A stretch of DNA of 6,178 nt, taken from assembly GCA_025966435.1 (NCBI GenBank), contig JAICRQ010000220.1:1-6178 (forward strand), written 5' to 3'. Below the pieces are notes generated by a model. The model made no database searches. It saw only the letters and a list, made by a program, of their open reading frames with translations, and had not been told where the DNA came from. This DNA comes from Anaerolineales bacterium. Its GTDB lineage: Bacteria > Chloroflexota > Anaerolineae > Anaerolineales > Villigracilaceae. The stretch's first letter is position 1; every line of letters begins with the position of its first letter. Position numbers and translations under genes: made by a program. Shown piece by piece: positions 5,971-6,178 of the stretch.

Positions 5971-5994
5971 TATTCCAAATAGTACCGTGGAATA
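5971..5994 (+). other. Stem-loop after mutM
   Basis: TATTCCA (5971-5977) pairs with TGGAATA (5988-5994) around a 10-base loop, starting 4 bases after the mutM stop. No T-run follows, so it is a weak terminator at best. It might stabilise the mutM mRNA end or separate mutM from the next gene. Confidence 0.35.
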
Positions 5995-6023
5995 AAACCG
6001 ATGAAATTCTCGGAAAAACTGTT

Positions 6024-6030
6024 AAGGTGA
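6024..6030 (+). promoter_or_regulatory. Shine-Dalgarno site of the small membrane protein
   Basis: AAGGTGA lies 3 bases before the ATG at 6034, and its AAGG part ends 6 bases before it. The AGGTGA portion matches the anti-Shine-Dalgarno complement. It supports the start of the partial gene at the right edge. Confidence 0.5.
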
Positions 6031-6033
6031 GCT

Positions 6034-6178
6034 ATGGAATTCAATTGGTCAATTGTTGGCTGGATCGCCGGACTGGTGTTTGTTTACCTCTTCGGTCTGT
6101 TTGAAGGTCGCGGGCAGGGATATAAGAGGCGAAAAGCTGAAGAGGAACAAGAAAGTAAGGAGCAACCGCCTCCATCTA
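6034..6178 (+). CDS. Small single-pass membrane protein (partial, C-terminus off the right edge)
   Basis: The frame is open for 48 codons from the ATG at 6034 to the edge, with no stop. Residues 7-23 (IVGWIAGLVFVYLFGLF) form one membrane segment. EGRGQGYKRRK at 24-34 follows, then a Glu/Gln/Lys-rich stretch ending in PPPS. The positive residues after the segment suggest that the C-terminal part lies in the cytoplasm. A ribosome site (AAGGTGA) supports this start. No function is recognised. It is 67 bases behind mutM on the same strand and may be transcribed with it. Confidence 0.68.
   Translation, partial: MEFNWSIVGWIAGLVFVYLFGLFEGRGQGYKRRKAEEEQESKEQPPPS

Noticed and set aside
6001..6030. 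Nine-codon frame (MKFSEKLLR) just upstream of the small membrane protein, possible leader peptide
   Set aside because: It is too short to support, has no clear ribosome site, and its last codons are the Shine-Dalgarno sequence of the next gene. Chance is sufficient.

Overview
The window reads as an ordinary bacterial chromosome segment. There are no phage, transposase, CRISPR or RNA genes that I can see. Gene content and style point tentatively to an anaerobic or facultative member of the Chloroflexota (Anaerolineae-like): a split cobalamin-binding mutase subunit with meaB, a divergent PRPP synthetase, an N-terminal zinc-ribbon protein with a long acidic tail carrying repeated Trp motifs, and weak or absent Shine-Dalgarno sites at several genes. 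This placement is inference from protein style, not from a database match.

Left half (positions 1-2386, minus strand): a tightly packed four-gene run. In transcription order it holds a 78-residue hypothetical protein, a 244-residue protein with a hydrophobic segment at each end (DUF6754-like), a 205-residue protein with about six membrane segments, and a zinc-ribbon protein that runs off the left edge. The first two junctions are stop/start overlaps (TGATG and TAATG) and the third has a 2-base gap. This is almost certainly one translationally coupled operon of unknown function. An extended -10 box places the predicted transcription start on the first ATG, suggesting a leaderless mRNA.

Centre (2387-2606): a 220-base divergent intergenic region. 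It holds three back-to-back stem-loops, including a near-continuous 41-base perfect palindrome, followed by a TATAAT box and a good ribosome-binding site for the rightward genes.

Right half (2607 to the end, plus strand): the B12-binding subunit of an acyl-CoA mutase, its G-protein chaperone MeaB, a divergent ribose-phosphate pyrophosphokinase (Prs), then formamidopyrimidine-DNA glycosylase (MutM/Fpg) and the start of a small single-pass membrane protein. The mutase subunit and meaB work together in adenosylcobalamin-dependent methylmalonyl-CoA (or related) rearrangement; the large catalytic subunit is not in the window. Prs lies 25 bases behind meaB and is probably co-transcribed. MutM is separated from prs by a repeat-rich 91-base spacer that appears to contain its own promoter.

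The most interesting unexplained items are the unknown-function membrane/zinc-ribbon operon with its Trp-motif array, and the stacked palindromes in the divergent promoter region.
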